A DNA stretch of 39,476 bases from positions 1,418,046 through 1,457,521 of the forward strand of contig NZ_JAAVSH020000001.1 in NCBI RefSeq assembly GCF_011947365.2, written 5' to 3'. The position numbers and the translations under genes were made by a program. This stretch comes from an endosymbiont of Lamellibrachia barhami. Its GTDB lineage: Bacteria; Pseudomonadota; Gammaproteobacteria; Chromatiales; Chromatiaceae. Shown here one piece after another: positions 18,615-27,622 of the stretch. Every line of letters begins with the position of its first letter. Position 1 is the stretch's first letter. The notes beneath the pieces are model-generated. The model saw only the letters and a list, made by a program, of their open reading frames with translations, was not told the origin of the DNA and did no database searches.

Positions 18615-20099
18615 ATGGCAGGCGGTTTGAGTCGTATTCGAGAGTTCGCCATTTTGCACCGGCACAACCCTATCCGCTTTCTGCTGATCCTGTCGCTCCC
18701 CGCGTTCAGCGCCCCTGCGTGGGCCATGCAATCCACCTCCGCAGAAAACCTTGCGTTTCAGTGGCCTGGATTGGCCGCCATCGCTATTTTCATCCTTGCC
18801 ATTGTCGCGGTGACCTTCGAAGAGTTCATCGACATGCGAAAATCCAAGCCCATGCTGCTGTCGGCAGGGCTCATCTGGGGACTCATTGGCTGGAGCGAGG
18901 TATACCTGGGCCTTGCCCACGGTGCCGAGGCAGCGGTGCGGGACTATCTGCTCAAGTACGCTGAGCTGATGCTGTTTCTGCTGGTGGTGATGACCTACAT
19001 CAACGCCATGAACGAACGCCGGGTGTTTGCCGCCCTGCGAACCTGGGTGGCCGGACACGGTTTCAGCTATCGCTCACTCTTCTGGTTGACCGGCCTCACC
19101 ACCTTCGTCCTCTCCCCACTGCTCGATAATCTGAGCACCGCTCTGCTGATGGGCGCAGTGGTCTTTGCCCTCGGGCGCGAGGAGACCCGTTTCACCTCGC
19201 TTGCCTGTGTCAATGTGGTGGTGGCAGCCAACGCCGGCGGCGTCTTCAGCCCTTTTGGCGATCTCACCACCCTGGTGATCTGGCAGCACCAGATCATCAC
19301 CAGTCAGGGGCCGCTCGATTTCTGGTCCTTCTACAACCTGCTGATCCCGTCGCTGACTGGATATCTGCTGACCGCCGCCCTTCTCTATCGTGCCGTCCCG
19401 CATGGCACACCCAAAAGCAGAGTCGAAAAAATAGAGATGCTCCGGGGCGGCACTGTGATTCTGTTGTTATTTCTGCTCACCATCGCCACCAGCGTGACTT
19501 TTGAAACCCTGCTGCAACTGCCACCGGTCATCGGCATGATGACCGGACTCGCCTATCTGCAGTTTTTCGGCTACTACCTCAAAAAGACCCACAACGACGA
19601 GGAACACACCGGTGAGGAGGAGTGGATCGGCGGTCCGCTACCCAGTTTGAAGAAAACACCGTTCGACGTTTTTCAGCGCATATCGCGCGCTGAATGGGAC
19701 GCCATCCTGTTCCTCTACGGTATCGCGCTCAGCGTGGGGGGACTTGCCTATATCGGCTGGCTCTCGATGGCCGAGGCCGTGATGTATGGCCAGTGGGGCA
19801 CAGACGTGGCCAATCTGATGGTCGGCCTCTATTCCGCCGTGGTGGAAAACACCCCGACGATGTTCGCGGTACTGGCGATGAATCCGCAAATGGCGCTCGG
19901 AGACTGGCTCACCGTTACCCTCACCACAGGCATCGGCGGCAGCCTGCTCTCCATAGGCTCAGCGGCCGGGATCGCGCTGATGGGACAGTCCTACGGACGT
20001 TACACTTTTTTCGCCCACCTGCGCTGGACACCTGCGATAATGCTGGGTTTCTGCGTCTCTGTGCTGTGCCATTACTGGATCAACAGCGCTCTGTTTTAA
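18615..20099 (+). CDS. nhaD: NhaD-type Na+/H+ antiporter
   Basis: NhaD antiporters (ArsB/NhaD superfamily) expel sodium in exchange for protons at the inner membrane, typical of marine or alkaliphilic gammaproteobacteria. From ATG 18615 the protein has 494 residues, beginning with a probable signal or first membrane segment ending APAWA, then about eleven hydrophobic segments. Conserved superfamily stretches include FVLSPLLDNLSTALLMGAVVFA, NVVVAANAGGVFSPFGDLTTLVIWQ and VVENTPTMFAVLAMNP near the C-terminus. An upstream in-frame start (18513) lies inside the palindromic element, so I rejected it. The true start is uncertain because the ribosome-binding site is weak. It faces parC convergently, with a REP-like element between. 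Confidence 0.92.
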   Translation: MAGGLSRIREFAILHRHNPIRFLLILSLPAFSAPAWAMQSTSAENLAFQWPGLAAIAIFILAIVAVTFEEFIDMRKSKPMLLSAGLIWGLIGWSEVYLGLAHGAEAAVRDYLLKYAELMLFLLVVMTYINAMNERRVFAALRTWVAGHGFSYRSLFWLTGLTTFVLSPLLDNLSTALLMGAVVFALGREETRFTSLACVNVVVAANAGGVFSPFGDLTTLVIWQHQIITSQGPLDFWSFYNLLIPSLTGYLLTAALLYRAVPHGTPKSRVEKIEMLRGGTVILLLFLLTIATSVTFETLLQLPPVIGMMTGLAYLQFFGYYLKKTHNDEEHTGEEEWIGGPLPSLKKTPFDVFQRISRAEWDAILFLYGIALSVGGLAYIGWLSMAEAVMYGQWGTDVANLMVGLYSAVVENTPTMFAVLAMNPQMALGDWLTVTLTTGIGGSLLSIGSAAGIALMGQSYGRYTFFAHLRWTPAIMLGFCVSVLCHYWINSALF

Positions 20100-20122
20100 G
20101 GGGATTATCAACCGCCCCGGAT

Positions 20123-20208
20123 GTAGGCCCGATCAAGCGTAGCGGATCGGGCATTCAGGCTTGTGCGAAACACTTCCCGCCGGTTCCGCTGCGCTTGAAC
20201 CGGCCTAC
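20123..20208. repeat. REP-like paired palindrome, copy 2
   Basis: An 86-bp element starts GTAGGCCCGATCAAGCGTAG and ends GCGCTTGAACCGGCCTAC, inverted halves of the same family as 948-1034 and 24293-24379. It fills the convergent gap between nhaD and parC and stops 10 bp from the parC stop codon. Confidence 0.75.
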
Positions 20209-20218
20209 GTTTGCCAAT

Positions 20219-22471
20219 TTAAACAGGCACCTGGAGGCCGTCGACTCGCTGAAAACCTCTCGGCAACTTGTTGCCGCGCCGCCCCCGCTCTCCCTGATAG
20301 CGGTCCAGATCAGCAGGTTTGAGGGTGATATGGCGTTTCCCGGCACAAACCTTGAGGTGCCCGTCCTCCGGCACCACTGTGAGCGCCACGACAAACTCCT
20401 GCCGCGCTTCCACACGCTTGCCTGGAATAGCGATAATCTTGTTTCCCTTGCCTCGTGAGAGTTCCGGCAGTTCGGCAACAGGAAAAACCAGCATGCGGCC
20501 TTCGTTGGTCACGGCGACCACCCGGTCTGTCGCAGGATCCCCCAACGTCACCGGCGGCAACACTCTCGCCCCCTTGGGCAGGGTGAGCATCGACTTACCC
20601 GCCCTATTCTTGGCAAACATGGCTTTCATCTGGACCCGAAAACCGTATCCCGCATCGGATGCCAGCAGATACCAAACCTTGGGATCTCCGCCCAACACGG
20701 CGGAAAACACCGATCCACCCGGAGGAGAGAAACGCCCCGTCAGTGGCTCGCCCTGACTACGGGCGGAAGGCAGCGTATGCGCCAGAAGAGAGTAACTGCG
20801 ACCACTGGAGTCGATGAAGATGGCAGACTGATTACTGCGCAACCGAACGGAGGCAAGGTAACTGTCCCCTGCCTTGTAGTTGAGTCCGGCCGGATCGATA
20901 TCGTGTCCTTTGGCAGCTCGTCCCCACCCTTTCTCCGAAAGGATCACGGTCACCGGCTCACTGGGCGTCAGTTCTGTTTCATCCAGCGCTTCCGCCGTTT
21001 CGCGTTCGACGATGGGAGAGCGCCGCTCGTCGCCATATTTTTCAGCGTCGGCCTGGATCTCCTTGCGAATCAGGGTACGCAGGCGCTGCTTGGAGTTCAG
21101 TGTCTTTTCCAACCACTCCCGCTCAGTCTCCAGCGCCTCCTGCTCTCCGCGGATCTTGATCTCCTCCAGCTTCGCCAAGTGGCGCAGGCGCAGATTGAGG
21201 ATCGCCTCGGCCTGGCGGTCGGAGAGACCGAAACGGCTTTTCAACTCCGCCTTGGGATCATCTTCATGGCGGATAATCGCAATCACCTCATCGATATTGA
21301 GGTAGGCGATCATCAAGCCTTCAAGGATGTGCAGGCGATCCAGCACCTGATCCAGACGGTACTGCAGACGCCGTGTGACAGTTGCTGTACGGAATGCCAG
21401 CCACTCCGCCAGCAGGGTGCGGAGATCCTTCACCGCCGGCCGCCCGTTGGTGCCGATCAGATTGACATTGACCCGGTAGGTGCGCTCCAGATCAGTGGTG
21501 GCGAAGAGGTGGGACATCAGACGCGGCACGTCGACCCGGTTCGAACGGGGCATGATCACCAACCGGGTGGGGTTTTCATGATCCGACTCATCCCGCAGAT
21601 CCTCCACCATCGGCAGCTTTTTCGTCTGCATCTGATGGGCGATCTGCTCCATGATGCGCGAGCCGGATACCTGATGCGGCAGTGCGGTAACAATGATATC
21701 GCCATGTTCCAGCTCGAACCGGGCACGCATGCGAATCGATCCGTTGCCGGTCTCATACATCTTGCGCAGGTCTGCCGGTGGGGTAATGATCTCCGCATCG
21801 GTGGGATAGTCCGGCCCTTTGATATAGACCATCAGATCCTCAAGGGTCGCCTTCGGCGTCTCCAGCAGATGGATGCAGGCGCTGGCAACCTCCCGCAAAT
21901 TGTGCGGTGGGATATCGGTCGCCATACCCACTGCGATACCGGACGCGCCGTTCAGCAGCACGTTGGGCAGACGCGCGGGCAGCAACGAGGGTTCTTTCAA
22001 CGTGCCGTCAAAATTGGGTTCCCACTCCACGGTTCCCTGACCCAGCTCCGCAAGCAACACCTGGGCATAGGGTGTGAGGCGCGATTCCGTATAGCGCATT
22101 GCGGCGAAAGACTTGGGGTCATCCGGCGAACCCCAGTTGCCCTGACCGTCCACCAGCGGGTAGCGATAGGAAAAATTCTGCGCCATCAGCACCATCGCTT
22201 CGTAGCAGGCGCTGTCACCGTGGGGATGAAACTTGCCAAGCACGTCGCCCACGGTACGGGCGGATTTTTTGAACTTTGCGGTGGCACTCAGACCGAGTTC
22301 CGACATTGCATAGACGATGCGCCGCTGCACCGGCTTGAGGCCGTCACCAATGTGTGGCAGTGCGCGGTCGAGAATGACGTACATGGAGTAGTCCAGATAC
22401 GCCTTTTCGGTAAAGTCGCCGAGGGGGACCTGTTCCACGCCCTCGAGTGTTGAATCGATGGTGTCGCTCAT
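20219..22471 (-). CDS. parC: DNA topoisomerase IV subunit A
   Basis: ParC is the DNA-cleaving subunit of topoisomerase IV, which decatenates daughter chromosomes. The 750-residue length fits ParC rather than GyrA (about 850 or more). The catalytic tyrosine is in [14 protein letters not shown] (Y127). The quinolone-determining region reads [10 protein letters not shown], with serine and glutamate at the positions usually mutated in resistance, that is, the wild-type state. The C-terminal domain has few GyrA-box features, as expected. parE is not in the window. The start codon ATG 22471 gives [33 protein letters not shown]. Confidence 0.97.
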   Translation of the reverse strand: MSDTIDSTLEGVEQVPLGDFTEKAYLDYSMYVILDRALPHIGDGLKPVQRRIVYAMSELGLSATAKFKKSARTVGDVLGKFHPHGDSACYEAMVLMAQNFSYRYPLVDGQGNWGSPDDPKSFAAMRYTESRLTPYAQVLLAELGQGTVEWEPNFDGTLKEPSLLPARLPNVLLNGASGIAVGMATDIPPHNLREVASACIHLLETPKATLEDLMVYIKGPDYPTDAEIITPPADLRKMYETGNGSIRMRARFELEHGDIIVTALPHQVSGSRIMEQIAHQMQTKKLPMVEDLRDESDHENPTRLVIMPRSNRVDVPRLMSHLFATTDLERTYRVNVNLIGTNGRPAVKDLRTLLAEWLAFRTATVTRRLQYRLDQVLDRLHILEGLMIAYLNIDEVIAIIRHEDDPKAELKSRFGLSDRQAEAILNLRLRHLAKLEEIKIRGEQEALETEREWLEKTLNSKQRLRTLIRKEIQADAEKYGDERRSPIVERETAEALDETELTPSEPVTVILSEKGWGRAAKGHDIDPAGLNYKAGDSYLASVRLRSNQSAIFIDSSGRSYSLLAHTLPSARSQGEPLTGRFSPPGGSVFSAVLGGDPKVWYLLASDAGYGFRVQMKAMFAKNRAGKSMLTLPKGARVLPPVTLGDPATDRVVAVTNEGRMLVFPVAELPELSRGKGNKIIAIPGKRVEARQEFVVALTVVPEDGHLKVCAGKRHITLKPADLDRYQGERGRRGNKLPRGFQRVDGLQVPV

Positions 22472-22538
22472 AGAGGCAATTCAGTTGCGGGCATATCCGC
22501 CCAAAAATTGCCTGAAGATAATACGGAAAGTGACGCGC

Positions 22539-23177
22539 TTAGGGAATATGTAACGCTTGACCCGGCCGCAAAAGCGGACGGACCGCGGCAAGCAGCAACG
22601 ACGGCAGCAACCATCCCCCCAATCCCAGCCAGAAACCGGCATTCGACAGCGCGAGTTCCCCCAACATCAGGCCTAATCCAGAGAGCAGCAGCGCCGCCGC
22701 GCCGACATAGAGCAGACCATTGATCCAGCCCTCTGAAATACGATGGCTATCCAGAGCAAAGCGATAGATTCCGACCAGAGAAGTGATAGCGAGGTACCAA
22801 CCAACAGCCAGCAGCGCGAGATAGAACAACCCCGGTTCGCCACCAATCTGCCGGGAGAGATGAAAAGCGACCTGCGCTGCGGTAAAGAGAAAGAAGAGCG
22901 CTCCGTAGCGGACATAGGGAACCGGCGAACGCTTCAACCATTCGGGATAGCGCTGCAACAGATAACCGAAAAACGGAAGTGGCGCGACGCCGAACAACAG
23001 ATTGAGACGCAGCCAGACAGACACAGTCTCACTCAGCAGGTAGTCTCCAGCGGCCAACAGCAGAAAAACCACACTGGCGCTGCCCAGGAGCCGCAGAGGC
23101 GTTCGGGTCAGCCATTGCCAAATCCTGGATTTAGGCCGGGCGTTGGCAGAATTTTTCGAGAGTACGGTGATACACAT
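22539..23177 (-). CDS. Multi-spanning membrane protein, unknown function
   Basis: The 212-residue protein is strongly hydrophobic, with about six predicted membrane helices: LRLLGSASVVFLLLAAGDYLL, LNLLFGVAPLPFFGYLLQ, YGALFFLFTAAQVAFHL, LFYLALLAVGWYLAITSLVGIY, INGLLYVGAAALLLSGLGLML and FWLGLGGWLLPSLLLAAV. The segment GVAPLPFFGYLLQRYPEWLKR is faintly like the NnrS family, but NnrS proteins are about twice as long with about twelve helices and this similarity is not decisive. It lies between the DUF3179 gene and parC, all on the minus strand, with a 67-bp gap to parC. Confidence 0.7.
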   Translation of the reverse strand: MCITVLSKNSANARPKSRIWQWLTRTPLRLLGSASVVFLLLAAGDYLLSETVSVWLRLNLLFGVAPLPFFGYLLQRYPEWLKRSPVPYVRYGALFFLFTAAQVAFHLSRQIGGEPGLFYLALLAVGWYLAITSLVGIYRFALDSHRISEGWINGLLYVGAAALLLSGLGLMLGELALSNAGFWLGLGGWLLPSLLLAAVRPLLRPGQALHIP

Positions 23178-23250
23178 GGGCGGCTAACGGGAGATCTTCA
23201 AAATCGAGCCTCATTCGATCACCCCACTCGATGAACCGCCATGATAAATA

Positions 23251-24213
23251 TCAACGGTTCGTCTCAGGGCTGGAGACATAGACATGACTCTGAGGATGGA
23301 ACGCCGTCCAGGCAAACCAGAAAGTTGATACAGCAGGCACCAGGTCACCTTGAAGATCCTCCACCCAGGCAGAACGGCTCTGACGATCATAACTGACAAT
23401 GTAGTCGCTCCCGGCAAAATGATCCGTGACCCGCCCACCGGCCTTGTCCAATTCGGAGAAGGGATAGGCCTTCCAGACACCATCGACCTCCAGCCCGATT
23501 ACACGGGCCTTGGGATGATAGCGTGGATCGGGATTGGCAACCGGAAAATAGAGACCCTCATCATTCTCATAACCCGCATAGGGATCAACCCCATAGCTCC
23601 GGAGATAACCGGTATCCTCTGAAAGCACCAGGGTTTCGGGATGCCGTTCCAACCAGCGCCCCCAAGTCGTATGCTCCAGGGCCAGCATCTTCAACCGGCT
23701 CCCCTTTTTCTTCCCGGATACCGCCTGATGTTTCAACTGCGACCAGAGAGATTCAGTTTCACGGTCATAGAGCAGCACGTCGCTATTGTAGAGCAGACCA
23801 GAGACGCCAAAATGCAAAACACCGCCCCCCATCCTGGCGGAATAGGCCACCCCGCTACCGCACAAGGGACAATAGGTAATCACCACCGGTTCATTACCAA
23901 TCTGATCATTGACGATCTCATGCCAATTGAGAATCGAAACGGGATAGGCCTTGCTCACCCCGTTTCGGCTGATACCCAGCACCCGCATCTCCGACCGGAG
24001 ATTCACCGCCTCGTCTGCACGTTGAAATCGGGGATTATCGATAGCGGGGATACCATCCTTTGCCGGACCACCATGATAGATTTCATCGACCGGTATCAGC
24101 GCATCCTTCAGATCGAAGCCATTATTTTCGCTACCTGAACATTGAGTCAGTATGAGCAGACCCAACGCAAACAGGATCACAGAGGTTTGTTTTATCGATA
24201 CCGGACCGGCCAT
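23251..24213 (-). CDS. DUF3179 domain-containing exported protein
   Basis: This 320-residue protein begins with a hydrophobic signal (VILFALGLLILTQCSG). The cysteine suggests a lipoprotein, but glutamine before it is a poor lipobox. The rest matches DUF3179: IPAIDNPRF, SKAYPVSILNWHEIVNDQIGNEPVVITYCPLCGSGVAYSA with a Cys-x-x-Cys pair, the ETESLWSQ segment, and VIGLEVDGVWKAYPFSEL. The family is widespread in environmental bacteria and its function is not established; the conserved CPLC pair hints at metal or redox chemistry. The downstream membrane protein starts 74 bp later and may be cotranscribed. Confidence 0.88.
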   Translation of the reverse strand: MAGPVSIKQTSVILFALGLLILTQCSGSENNGFDLKDALIPVDEIYHGGPAKDGIPAIDNPRFQRADEAVNLRSEMRVLGISRNGVSKAYPVSILNWHEIVNDQIGNEPVVITYCPLCGSGVAYSARMGGGVLHFGVSGLLYNSDVLLYDRETESLWSQLKHQAVSGKKKGSRLKMLALEHTTWGRWLERHPETLVLSEDTGYLRSYGVDPYAGYENDEGLYFPVANPDPRYHPKARVIGLEVDGVWKAYPFSELDKAGGRVTDHFAGSDYIVSYDRQSRSAWVEDLQGDLVPAVSTFWFAWTAFHPQSHVYVSSPETNR

Positions 24214-24292
24214 TGAAATGAAGACGCTCTATCTTATTTGGAATATATAGAGATACGCCGGTGGGATACTGGTGGATTCATAAAGAGAATAT

Positions 24293-24379
24293 GTAGGCTG
24301 GATCAAGCGTAGCGGATCCGGTATTTGTTGTCTGACTATGAGATATTTTTCCTGATCCGCTACGCTTGATCAGGCCTAC
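24293..24379. repeat. REP-like paired palindrome, copy 3
   Basis: An 87-bp element starts GTAGGCTGGATCAAGCGTAG and ends GCTACGCTTGATCAGGCCTAC, with halves inverted and CGGATCCGG or TGATCCGC in each arm. It ends 4 bp past the stop of the helix-turn-helix gene. It is the most regular of the three copies. Confidence 0.8.
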
Positions 24380-24382
24380 ATT

Positions 24383-24841
24383 TCACTCCCCGCTTTTCAG
24401 TTTATTGAATATCCGCTGACATTGACGCAATCCCAGCTTGATGTGGTATCTGGATTGAAGATGGTTCTGCAGCAGATGGCTGTCCCAACGCGCCTTGAAA
24501 AAACCAAACTCCCTTGGATGGCGCTTGATCGCCCTGCCGAGAGCCGCGAGTGTATCTGCATCCAGTGTGGACGGGCGACCACGCCGCTTCTCGTCAAGCA
24601 GCCCCTCCTCACCCTGCTGCTTAAATTGCTCTACCCAGCGTTCAATCGAACGGGGATTTTCATCAAAACATTCAGCGACCTGCTCAGAATCCAGACCATT
24701 GTTCACCAACAATACGCAGTGCAATCGATGAAGATAACGATAGTCGGATGACTGTAACAATGAATCCTTTAATCGCTCCCTCAATACCTCGGTTTTAGCA
24801 AATTCCCAACCCTGCTTCACGTTCCCGCTCCCAAGGAACAC
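24383..24841 (-). CDS. Orphan IS630-like winged helix-turn-helix protein
   Basis: The 152-residue protein resembles the DNA-binding N-terminal part of IS630/Tc1-type transposases: a first helix-turn-helix (NNGLDSEQVAECFDENPRSIERWVEQFKQQGEEGLLDEKRRGRPSTL), then a second winged helix segment (LLQNHLQSRYHIKLGLRQCQRIFNKL). The DDE catalytic domain is absent and no continuation is seen in another frame, because a REP-like element begins 4 bp past the stop. Translation may start at GTG 24841, or better at GTG 24820, which follows GGGAG by seven bases. It could be a domesticated regulator or a transposase remnant. Confidence 0.75.
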   Translation of the reverse strand: MFLGSGNVKQGWEFAKTEVLRERLKDSLLQSSDYRYLHRLHCVLLVNNGLDSEQVAECFDENPRSIERWVEQFKQQGEEGLLDEKRRGRPSTLDADTLAALGRAIKRHPREFGFFKARWDSHLLQNHLQSRYHIKLGLRQCQRIFNKLKSGE

Positions 24842-25255
24842 CGCCCGATTTTTTCTAAATTCTTATAGTCCTCAGGTGAAATCCCGTCCGCATTTACCCG
24901 CAATCAACGACGCTCTCCTGTCCTGTATTGACCCTTTGCCCAGGAATCTATCGCCTATCCATAGTATGGATGATTTTCTGCCCCTTTCTGACGCCAAACA
25001 TTAAAAATGAGGGAGATTGATGATCCAGATCAGCAAATCAATGTGATTTCCAACAAGCAGGATCAAGCAAGTCAAAGCGCATCATTCGGTAACACCAACG
25101 AATCACACCTGTTACCAAACACCCCAAAACCCAGCCTCTTGAAATAAACACTGGCAACAATCCCTTGTTTTGTTTGACTTTCACGAGAGCCGGAAACGAG
25201 AATCCAAGGTGCAGTATCCGGCCTTGCGGGATACGGAATAATAACTACGGGCACC
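24842..25255. other. Divergent intergenic region
   Basis: The 400 bp between the helix-turn-helix gene (minus) and the symporter operon (plus) have no convincing ORF longer than short shadows. The region should hold promoters for both directions. I see no clear -35/-10 pair, sigma-54 site or CRP site. A TCTTGAAATAAAC stretch near 25138 and a few short A/T tracts are the only notable features. Confidence 0.5.
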
Positions 25256-25348
25256 ATGGCCAATCCTTCTGATCTGGACCTCACCCATTCAGACGGACTG
25301 CCGACAGGCAACCCCGTGCAACCCTGGAGTGATCACAACTATGAGTAA
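25256..25348 (+). CDS. Possible 30-residue leader ORF overlapping DUF4212 gene
   Basis: ATG 25256 opens a 30-codon frame (MANPSDLDLTHSDGLPTGNP, then VQPWSDHNYE) whose TAA at 25346 overlaps the ATG of the next gene in a different frame (ATGAGTAA). Such an overlap would couple translation of the symporter subunit to this ORF. The peptide is hydrophilic and acidic and matches nothing I recognise. The ribosome-binding site is weak (ACGGGC). Conservation in relatives would be needed to call it real. Confidence 0.3.
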   Translation: MANPSDLDLTHSDGLPTGNPVQPWSDHNYE

Positions 25349-25595
25349 TCGCGCAGAAGAGTACTGGCGGGCGAACATCCGCCTGGTAAGCATACTGCTG
25401 GTGATATGGTTTATCGTCTCGTACGGATTCGGCATCATCCTGGTGGAACCTCTCAACACCATCAAAATCGGCGGTGTGGGTCTTGGATTCTGGTTTGCCC
25501 AGCAGGGCTCTATCTTCACTTTCCTGGTATTGATCTTTATCTATGCCAAACGCATGAATGCGTTGGATCGTGAATTCGACGTTCACGAAGACTAG
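25341..25595 (+). CDS. DUF4212 small subunit of sodium/solute symporter
   Basis: This 84-residue protein has two membrane helices (LVSILLVIWFIVSYGFGIILV and FWFAQQGSIFTFLVLIFIYA) and the family pattern NRAEEYWRANIRL at the N-terminus and YAKRMNALDREFDVHED at the C-terminus. DUF4212 proteins are found just upstream of VC_2705-type SSS symporters and are regarded as their small subunit. The start is ATG 25341, with GGAG 11 bases upstream; the in-frame GTG at 25329 is less likely. The symporter gene starts 16 bp after its stop, so they form an operon. Confidence 0.92.
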   Translation: MSNRAEEYWRANIRLVSILLVIWFIVSYGFGIILVEPLNTIKIGGVGLGFWFAQQGSIFTFLVLIFIYAKRMNALDREFDVHED

Positions 25596-25610
25596 GAGAC
25601 GGAGACTGAT

Positions 25611-27395
25611 ATGGATCTGCAAACACTGACTTATACCATTGTGGGCATCACCTTTGCCCTCTACATCGGCATCGCCTTCTGGGCACGCGCCAGCACCACC
25701 GGCGAATTCTATGCTGCGGGACGCGGCATTCACCCCATCGCCAACGGCATGGCGACCGCTGCTGACTGGATGTCTGCCGCATCATTCATCTCCATGGCAG
25801 GCCTCATCGCCTTCAACGGCTACGGCGCATCGGTCTTTCTGATGGGCTGGACCGGCGGGTATGTACTGCTTGCCCTGTTGCTTGCGCCCTATCTGCGCAA
25901 GTTCGGCAAGTTCACCGTGCCGGAGTTTATCGGCGACCGTTACTACTCACGCACTGCCCGCATCGTGGCCGTCATCTGTCTGATCCTGGCCTCGGTGACT
26001 TATGTAATCGGTCAGATGAAGGGCATCGGCGTCGCCTTCTCCCGCTTCCTGGAAACGGACTACGACACCGGCCTCTACATCGGCATGGGCATAGTCTTCA
26101 TCTACGCCGTTATGGGTGGCATGAAGGGTATCACCTATACCCAGATCGCCCAGTACTGTGTACTGATCTTCGCCTATACCGTGCCTGCCGTGTTCATCTC
26201 CCTGAACATCACCGGCAACCCCTTCCCCCAACTGGGTCTGGGGGGCACCATGGCTGACGGCTCCGGCATGTATATGCTGGAGAAACTCGATCTGGTGGTA
26301 ACGGAGCTCGGCTTCAAGGAGTACACGACTCAAGTCATGGGCAGTAAGCTGAACATGTTCGTCTACACCCTGTCGCTGATGATTGGCACCGCAGGCCTGC
26401 CCCACGTCATCATCCGCTTCTTCACCGTGCCGAAGGTTGCGGACGCTCGCTCCACCGCCGGTTGGGCGCTGATATTCATCGCCATCCTCTACACCACCGC
26501 ACCCGCAGTGGGCTCCATGGCCCGCCTGAACCTGATGAACACTATTCAGGTGGGTGAAGTGGGTTCTGCCGAGGGCAACCTCTCCTACGCCGAACGCCCC
26601 CAGTGGTTCAGGAACTGGGAGAAGACCGGTCTGCTGCAGTACGAAGATAAGAACGGCGACGGTCGCATCCAGTACTACAATGACAAGAATCCAGAGTTCG
26701 CCGCCAAGGCCGATGCCTTCGGTTGGAAAGGTAACGAGATGACCAAGGTCGACCGTGACATCATGGTATTGGCCAATCCCGAAATCGCCAATCTGCCCAA
26801 CTGGGTGGTTGCACTGGTGGTTGCCGGTGGTCTTGCAGCAGCGCTCTCGACGGCTGCTGGTCTGCTGCTGGCTATCGCCTCCTCGATCTCCCACGATCTG
26901 ATCAAGGGTGTCATGAACCCGAACATCTCGGAGAAGAACGAGTTATTGGCGGGACGTTTTGCCATGGCGGGCGCCATCGCACTGGCGGGATATTTCGGAC
27001 TGCATCCGCCGGATTTTGCAGCGGGCACCGTGGCCATCGCCTTTGGTCTTGCCGCCAGTTCGATCTTCCCGGCGTTGATGATGGGCATCTTCAACAAGAA
27101 GATGAATCGCGCAGGCGCCATCTGGGGCATGACTGCCGGTATCGGTGTCACCATGCTCTATGTGTTCCAGCACAAGGGCATCATGTTTATCCCCGGTACC
27201 GCTTTCCTGGGTGATATGGATCCCAACTGGTTTTTTGGCATCTCTCCAAACGCCTTTGGTGCGATCGGCGCAGTGGTCAATTTCTCGGTGGCAATCGCCG
27301 TATCCAAGATAACTGCCCCGCCTCCGGAGCACATCCAGCACCTGGTGGAAGACATCCGTATCCCCAAGGGTGCCGCCGCCGCTGTGGAGCACTAA
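25611..27395 (+). CDS. VC_2705-type sodium:solute symporter (acetate/short-chain acid uptake)
   Basis: The 594-residue protein belongs to the SSS family, related to ActP. It has about thirteen membrane helices, with TGEFYAAGRGIHPIANGMATAADWMSAASFISMAG near the N-terminus (the sodium-binding TM1 region), AGLPHVIIRFFTVP in the middle, and LAAALSTAAGLLLAIASSISHDL. A polar insertion between helices (YEDKNGDGRIQYYNDKNPEFAAKADAFGWKGNEMTKVDRDIMVLANPE) contains a DKNGDGRIQ calcium-loop-like motif, characteristic of this subfamily. The pairing with DUF4212 upstream and acs downstream supports acetate or a similar monocarboxylate as substrate. A strong terminator follows. Confidence 0.93.
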   Translation: MDLQTLTYTIVGITFALYIGIAFWARASTTGEFYAAGRGIHPIANGMATAADWMSAASFISMAGLIAFNGYGASVFLMGWTGGYVLLALLLAPYLRKFGKFTVPEFIGDRYYSRTARIVAVICLILASVTYVIGQMKGIGVAFSRFLETDYDTGLYIGMGIVFIYAVMGGMKGITYTQIAQYCVLIFAYTVPAVFISLNITGNPFPQLGLGGTMADGSGMYMLEKLDLVVTELGFKEYTTQVMGSKLNMFVYTLSLMIGTAGLPHVIIRFFTVPKVADARSTAGWALIFIAILYTTAPAVGSMARLNLMNTIQVGEVGSAEGNLSYAERPQWFRNWEKTGLLQYEDKNGDGRIQYYNDKNPEFAAKADAFGWKGNEMTKVDRDIMVLANPEIANLPNWVVALVVAGGLAAALSTAAGLLLAIASSISHDLIKGVMNPNISEKNELLAGRFAMAGAIALAGYFGLHPPDFAAGTVAIAFGLAASSIFPALMMGIFNKKMNRAGAIWGMTAGIGVTMLYVFQHKGIMFIPGTAFLGDMDPNWFFGISPNAFGAIGAVVNFSVAIAVSKITAPPPEHIQHLVEDIRIPKGAAAAVEH

Positions 27396-27422
27396 TCACT
27401 GATCCTGTAAAAACCTGAAACC

Positions 27423-27450
27423 GGCCCCGCTCACGCGGGGCCTTTTCCTT
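27423..27450 (+). terminator. Intrinsic terminator after the symporter
   Basis: GGCCCCGC-TCAC-GCGGGGCC forms a perfect 8-bp GC stem followed by TTTTCCTT, 28 bp past the symporter stop. Confidence 0.92.
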
Positions 27451-27458
27451 GAAGAGCT

Positions 27459-27589
27459 GTTTTGAGTAGTGTTCGTTCTGAAACCCACATCCAACCATAA
27501 AGATCACTAAGGCAACCAATTGAATAACAATTATTTTCTTCGTGTGCTTCGTGCGCTTCGTGGTTAAAAAACGAACACCACTCAAAACA
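27459..27589. repeat. MITE-like nested inverted repeat, 131 bp
   Basis: The outer arms TGTTTTGAGTAGTGTTCGTT (27459-27478) and AACGAACACCACTCAAAACA (27570-27589) are inverted with 19 of 20 bases matching. Inside, CCAACCATAAAGATCACTAAGG pairs imperfectly with CTTCGTGTGCTTCGTGCGCTTCGTGGTTA, the same core as the element at 2518. It lies between the symporter terminator and the DUF294 gene and codes for nothing. Confidence 0.8.
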
Positions 27590-27622
27590 CCTTTTCCCTC
27601 CATATTCGGTTAGTATTGCCCC

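Noticed and set aside
20777-22453. A 558-codon plus-strand ORF opposite parC
   Set aside because: It is the antisense shadow of a well-conserved gene, has no family resemblance and is rich in H/Q/R codons typical of such shadows.
25146-25170. Possible sigma-54 site (TGGCAACAATCCCTTG) upstream of the symporter operon
   Set aside because: The spacing between the GG and TTG elements is two bases too long and the -12 GC is missing.
25946-27392. Long minus-strand ORFs opposite the symporter
   Set aside because: Low-complexity G/D/H/Q-rich translations opposite a clear SSS transporter; shadows.
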